From Candidatus Omnitrophota bacterium (lineage in GTDB: Bacteria > Omnitrophota > Koll11 > Pluralincolimonadales > Pluralincolimonadaceae): 8,203 nucleotides of DNA. The translations under genes and the position numbers were made by a program. The stretch spans positions 1 to 8,203 of the forward strand of contig JAKLIT010000056.1 in the NCBI GenBank assembly GCA_022709465.1, read 5' to 3'. This document shows, one piece after another, positions 7,428 to 8,203 of the stretch (the stretch's first letter is position 1; each line of letters begins with the position of its first letter). Below the pieces are notes generated by a model, which saw only the letters and a list, made by a program, of their open reading frames with translations, made no database searches and had not been told where the DNA came from.

Positions 7428-7470
7428 ATCCCTGTGGTCGTTTTGAAAAGCGAGGTCATGGGGATTTTTT
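7428..7470 (+). terminator. Rho-independent terminator after the beta-lactamase gene
   Basis: ATCCCTGTGGTC (7428-7439) pairs over twelve positions with GGTCATGGGGAT (7454-7465), counting four G-U pairs, around a loop that holds TTTTGAAAA. A run of six T (7465-7470) follows at once. The hairpin begins nine bases after the stop codon. Confidence 0.8.
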
Positions 7471-7490
7471 ATGCTTGGAGGCGGCCGCGC

Positions 7491-7528
7491 CCGCCTTCGC
7501 CAAAGTGCTTTCGCCTTTGGCTTCGGCG
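7491..7528 (+). repeat. GC-rich hairpin element
   Basis: CGCC-TTC-GCCAAAG (7492-7505) pairs with CTTTGGC-TTC-GGCG (7515-7528): a 7-bp and a 4-bp stem separated by a symmetric TTC/TTC internal loop, with a nine-base apical loop. No T-run follows, so it is not a typical terminator. A second small stem, GCCTCG (7551-7556) with CGAGGC (7569-7574), lies just downstream. The arrangement looks like a dispersed palindromic (REP-like) element, which only a genome-wide copy count could confirm. Confidence 0.5.
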
Positions 7529-7610
7529 AGGCAAGGGTCCTTGGAAAGGGGCCTCGGTGAGGGTCGGGCGAGGCGCAGGGAGCCAGTGACAGTGGTCAAA
7601 AAAATCGATG

Positions 7611-7751
7611 TCCATGTCCATCACTTTTGGGGTTTGGGCATAAGTGGTCAACTCGGCCGAAATAAGCGCCTAGCGTCGGAAAACAGGCGATTTTAGGGGT
7701 ATCCTGCGGTCGTCCGGGAGGGCCAGAAAAGGCCGTTTTGATGGACATGGA
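7611..7751. repeat. 13-bp inverted repeat enclosing 115 bases
   Basis: TCCATGTCCATCA (7611-7623) is the exact reverse complement of TGATGGACATGGA (7739-7751). Both arms belong to a wider array of TGTCCA/TGGACA hexamers (7609-7614, 7615-7620, 7742-7747, 7752-7757). The enclosed 115 bases have no gene. This could be a small non-autonomous element or paired protein-binding sites; no target-site duplication is obvious. Confidence 0.55.
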
Positions 7752-7761
7752 TGGACACGTA

Positions 7762-7908
7762 AATGTCCACCAAATCGAAATGTCTCCTAAATAGTGGACA
7801 TTTCCGGCCGGTGGACATTTAATCTGCGCGAATGTTACAAAAAATGTAATAAACCTGCACAGAGTTAATGTTCACTCGGACCCTAATGTTCACTAAACAG
7901 TGAACATT
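7762..7908. repeat. Cluster of six AATGTYCAC sites in both orientations
   Basis: AATGTCCAC occurs at 7762-7770, and its reverse complement at 7794-7802 and 7811-7819. AATGTTCAC occurs at 7867-7875 and 7885-7893, and its reverse complement at 7900-7908. The two forms differ at one base. The copies at 7794 and 7811 extend to a 10-mer (GTGGACATTT) at a 17-base period around CCGGCCG; those at 7867 and 7885 lie 18 bases apart. Regular spacing and mixed orientation suggest binding sites for a dimeric or oligomeric protein such as a transposase, replication initiator or repressor. Confidence 0.7.
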
Positions 7909-7910
7909 AG
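7883..7910. promoter_or_regulatory. Perfect 12-bp palindrome, candidate operator or protein-binding site
   Basis: CTAATGTTCACT (7883-7894), spacer AAAC, then AGTGAACATTAG (7899-7910), a perfect inverted repeat. It is built from two of the AATGTTCAC sites, with a third direct copy 18 bases upstream (7866-7876). No T-run follows, so it is not a terminator; it lies about 190 bases before the gene at 8104. Confidence 0.6.
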
Positions 7911-8021
7911 ACCTCAAAATCTTGTCACAAAAAGTATATATTATTTCTGACAAAACAGCCTTCCTGAATTCTCTGTAACTATCAGTATTAAATCATGTTA
8001 TGACATATTCGTGATGCGGGA

Positions 8022-8103
8022 GGGGTAGGCTCGCAACCCCAATTTATTTCTTGCCAACCGGCAGACCCTATGGCCTACTTGACCTCAAAAGGGAGGTAGG
8101 CGT
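8022..8103 (+). promoter_or_regulatory. Structured leader masking the ribosome binding site of the gene at 8104
   Basis: Three small hairpins can form in order: GGGGT (8022-8026) with ACCCC (8036-8040); TGCC (8052-8055) with GGCA (8060-8063); and GCCTA-CTTGA-CCTC (8073-8086) with GAGG-TAGGC (8093-8101). The last contains the GGGAGG ribosome binding site (8091-8096). GTAGGC occurs both at 8025-8030 and at 8096-8101, and the single GCCTAC (8073-8078) could pair with either, giving two exclusive folds. A nine-codon frame (ATG 8070, stop 8097-8099) crosses the last hairpin. Translational control is an inference; no known riboswitch was recognised. Confidence 0.35.
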
Positions 8104-8203
8104 ATGGCAAAGGTTATTGAGCAAGCAGTCAAGAAAACCCGCTACATCAGTGTCCGGATGGCTGGCGAGGAAGTTTACGTGGAAAACATCTCAACCGAGG
8201 GCG
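8104..8203 (+). CDS. Unrecognised protein, N-terminal 33 residues (runs off the window)
   Basis: An ATG at 8104, seven bases after GGGAGG (8091-8096), opens a frame that stays open to the end of the window. The visible part begins MAKVIEQAVKKTRYISV and continues RMAGEEVYVENISTEG: a basic N-terminus followed by probable beta-strands. I do not recognise the family from so short a piece. NISTEG fits the [D/N]xSxxG signature of PilZ domains and an Arg-rich stretch precedes it, but the spacing between them is shorter than usual, so this is a weak hint only. Alternatives include the first gene of a mobile element whose end repeats lie upstream. Good codon structure and a clear ribosome binding site make a real gene likely. 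Confidence 0.6.
   Translation, partial: MAKVIEQAVKKTRYISVRMAGEEVYVENISTEG

Larger units (their letters stand above)
7471..8103. other. Non-coding, repeat-rich region
   Basis: I see no convincing gene in these 633 bases on either strand; the two longest frames (7475-7696 + and 7469-7651 -) mirror each other over low-complexity GC-rich DNA and lack recognisable motifs. The first part, to about 7740, is GC-rich and structured; the second, from about 7760 to 8000, is AT-rich. It contains the hairpin at 7491-7528, a 13-bp inverted repeat (7611-7623 and 7739-7751), the AATGTYCAC cluster (7762-7908), and the leader of the gene at 8104. Other short repeats are AGTGGTCAA at 7591-7599 and 7643-7651, GACCTCAAAA at 7910-7919 and 8081-8090, TTGTCA at 7922-7927 mirrored by TGACAA at 7948-7953, and GGCC pairs at 7721-7734 followed by four T. 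Together these suggest a mobile-element end or a replication/regulatory site, but no family was recognised. Confidence 0.6.

Noticed and set aside
7412..7470. Integron attC site after the beta-lactamase gene
   Set aside because: The hairpin has a T-run typical of a terminator, and no RYYYAAC/GTTRRRY core pair flanks it; no integrase gene is in the window.
7475..7696. 73-codon + strand frame from TTG 7475, and the opposite-strand frame 7469-7651
   Set aside because: Both cover the same GC-rich hairpin DNA, lack known motifs and have no convincing ribosome binding site; they may be repeat-derived.
7762..7908. CRISPR array
   Set aside because: The repeated units are only 9-11 bases, occur in both orientations, and the spacers are irregular.
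7922..7946. TTGTCA with TATATT as a sigma-70 promoter
   Set aside because: The spacing is only nine bases; TTGTCA is better explained as one arm of the TTGTCA/TGACAA inverted repeat.
8022..8103. GEMM-type cyclic di-GMP riboswitch upstream of the 8104 gene
   Set aside because: GCCTAC/GTAGGC and AACC elements look superficially similar, but the conserved core segments of that riboswitch are absent.

Overview
The window carries seven complete protein-coding genes and two partial ones, all on the + strand, followed by about 630 bases of repeat-rich non-coding DNA. The main gene block has moderate GC, prefers AGG for Arg and ATA for Ile, and is packed with 4-base stop/start overlaps. It encodes a lipoprotein, which suggests a bacterium with a Gram-negative-type envelope. 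The style resembles uncultured lineages such as Omnitrophota, but this is an impression from codon use and gene style, not something the sequence proves.

Positions 1-3986 look like one tightly coupled envelope-glycan operon. It holds the C-terminal part of a polyprenyl-phosphate-type family 2 glycosyltransferase, a complete DPM1-like family 2 glycosyltransferase, a small membrane-anchored protein starting at TTG, a multi-spanning GT39-like membrane glycosyltransferase, and a lipoprotein with an alpha/alpha-toroid glycosidase-like pattern. Every junction is an ATGA or TTGA overlap. A plausible reading is that the GT2 enzymes charge a lipid carrier with sugar, the membrane enzyme transfers it outside the inner membrane, and the lipoprotein acts on a glycan in the periplasm or at the outer membrane.

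Positions 3999-6486 continue on the same strand with very small gaps. A short GIY-YIG nuclease-like gene (UPF0213 type) appears to start at CTG, because no ATG, GTG or TTG lies between the preceding in-frame stop and its conserved domain. It overlaps by 22 bases a ferritin-like/VIT1 (CCC1-type) iron or manganese transporter, which is followed by an APC-family amino-acid permease.

Positions 6630-7418 encode a class D (OXA-type) serine beta-lactamase with STFK, SxV and KTG motifs intact, but YGS where YGN is usual. Its codon use differs clearly from its neighbours (2 of 12 Arg codons are AGA/AGG and 5 of 24 Ile codons are ATA), which points to a separate origin. A Rho-independent terminator follows.

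Positions 7471-8103 contain no convincing gene. They hold a GC-rich hairpin element, a 13-bp inverted repeat around 115 bases, a cluster of six AATGTYCAC sites in both orientations that includes a perfect 12-bp palindrome, and a leader whose last hairpin covers the ribosome binding site of an unrecognised gene starting at 8104 and running off the window. The repeats look like a mobile-element end or an operator/iteron array. This is the least explained part of the window.
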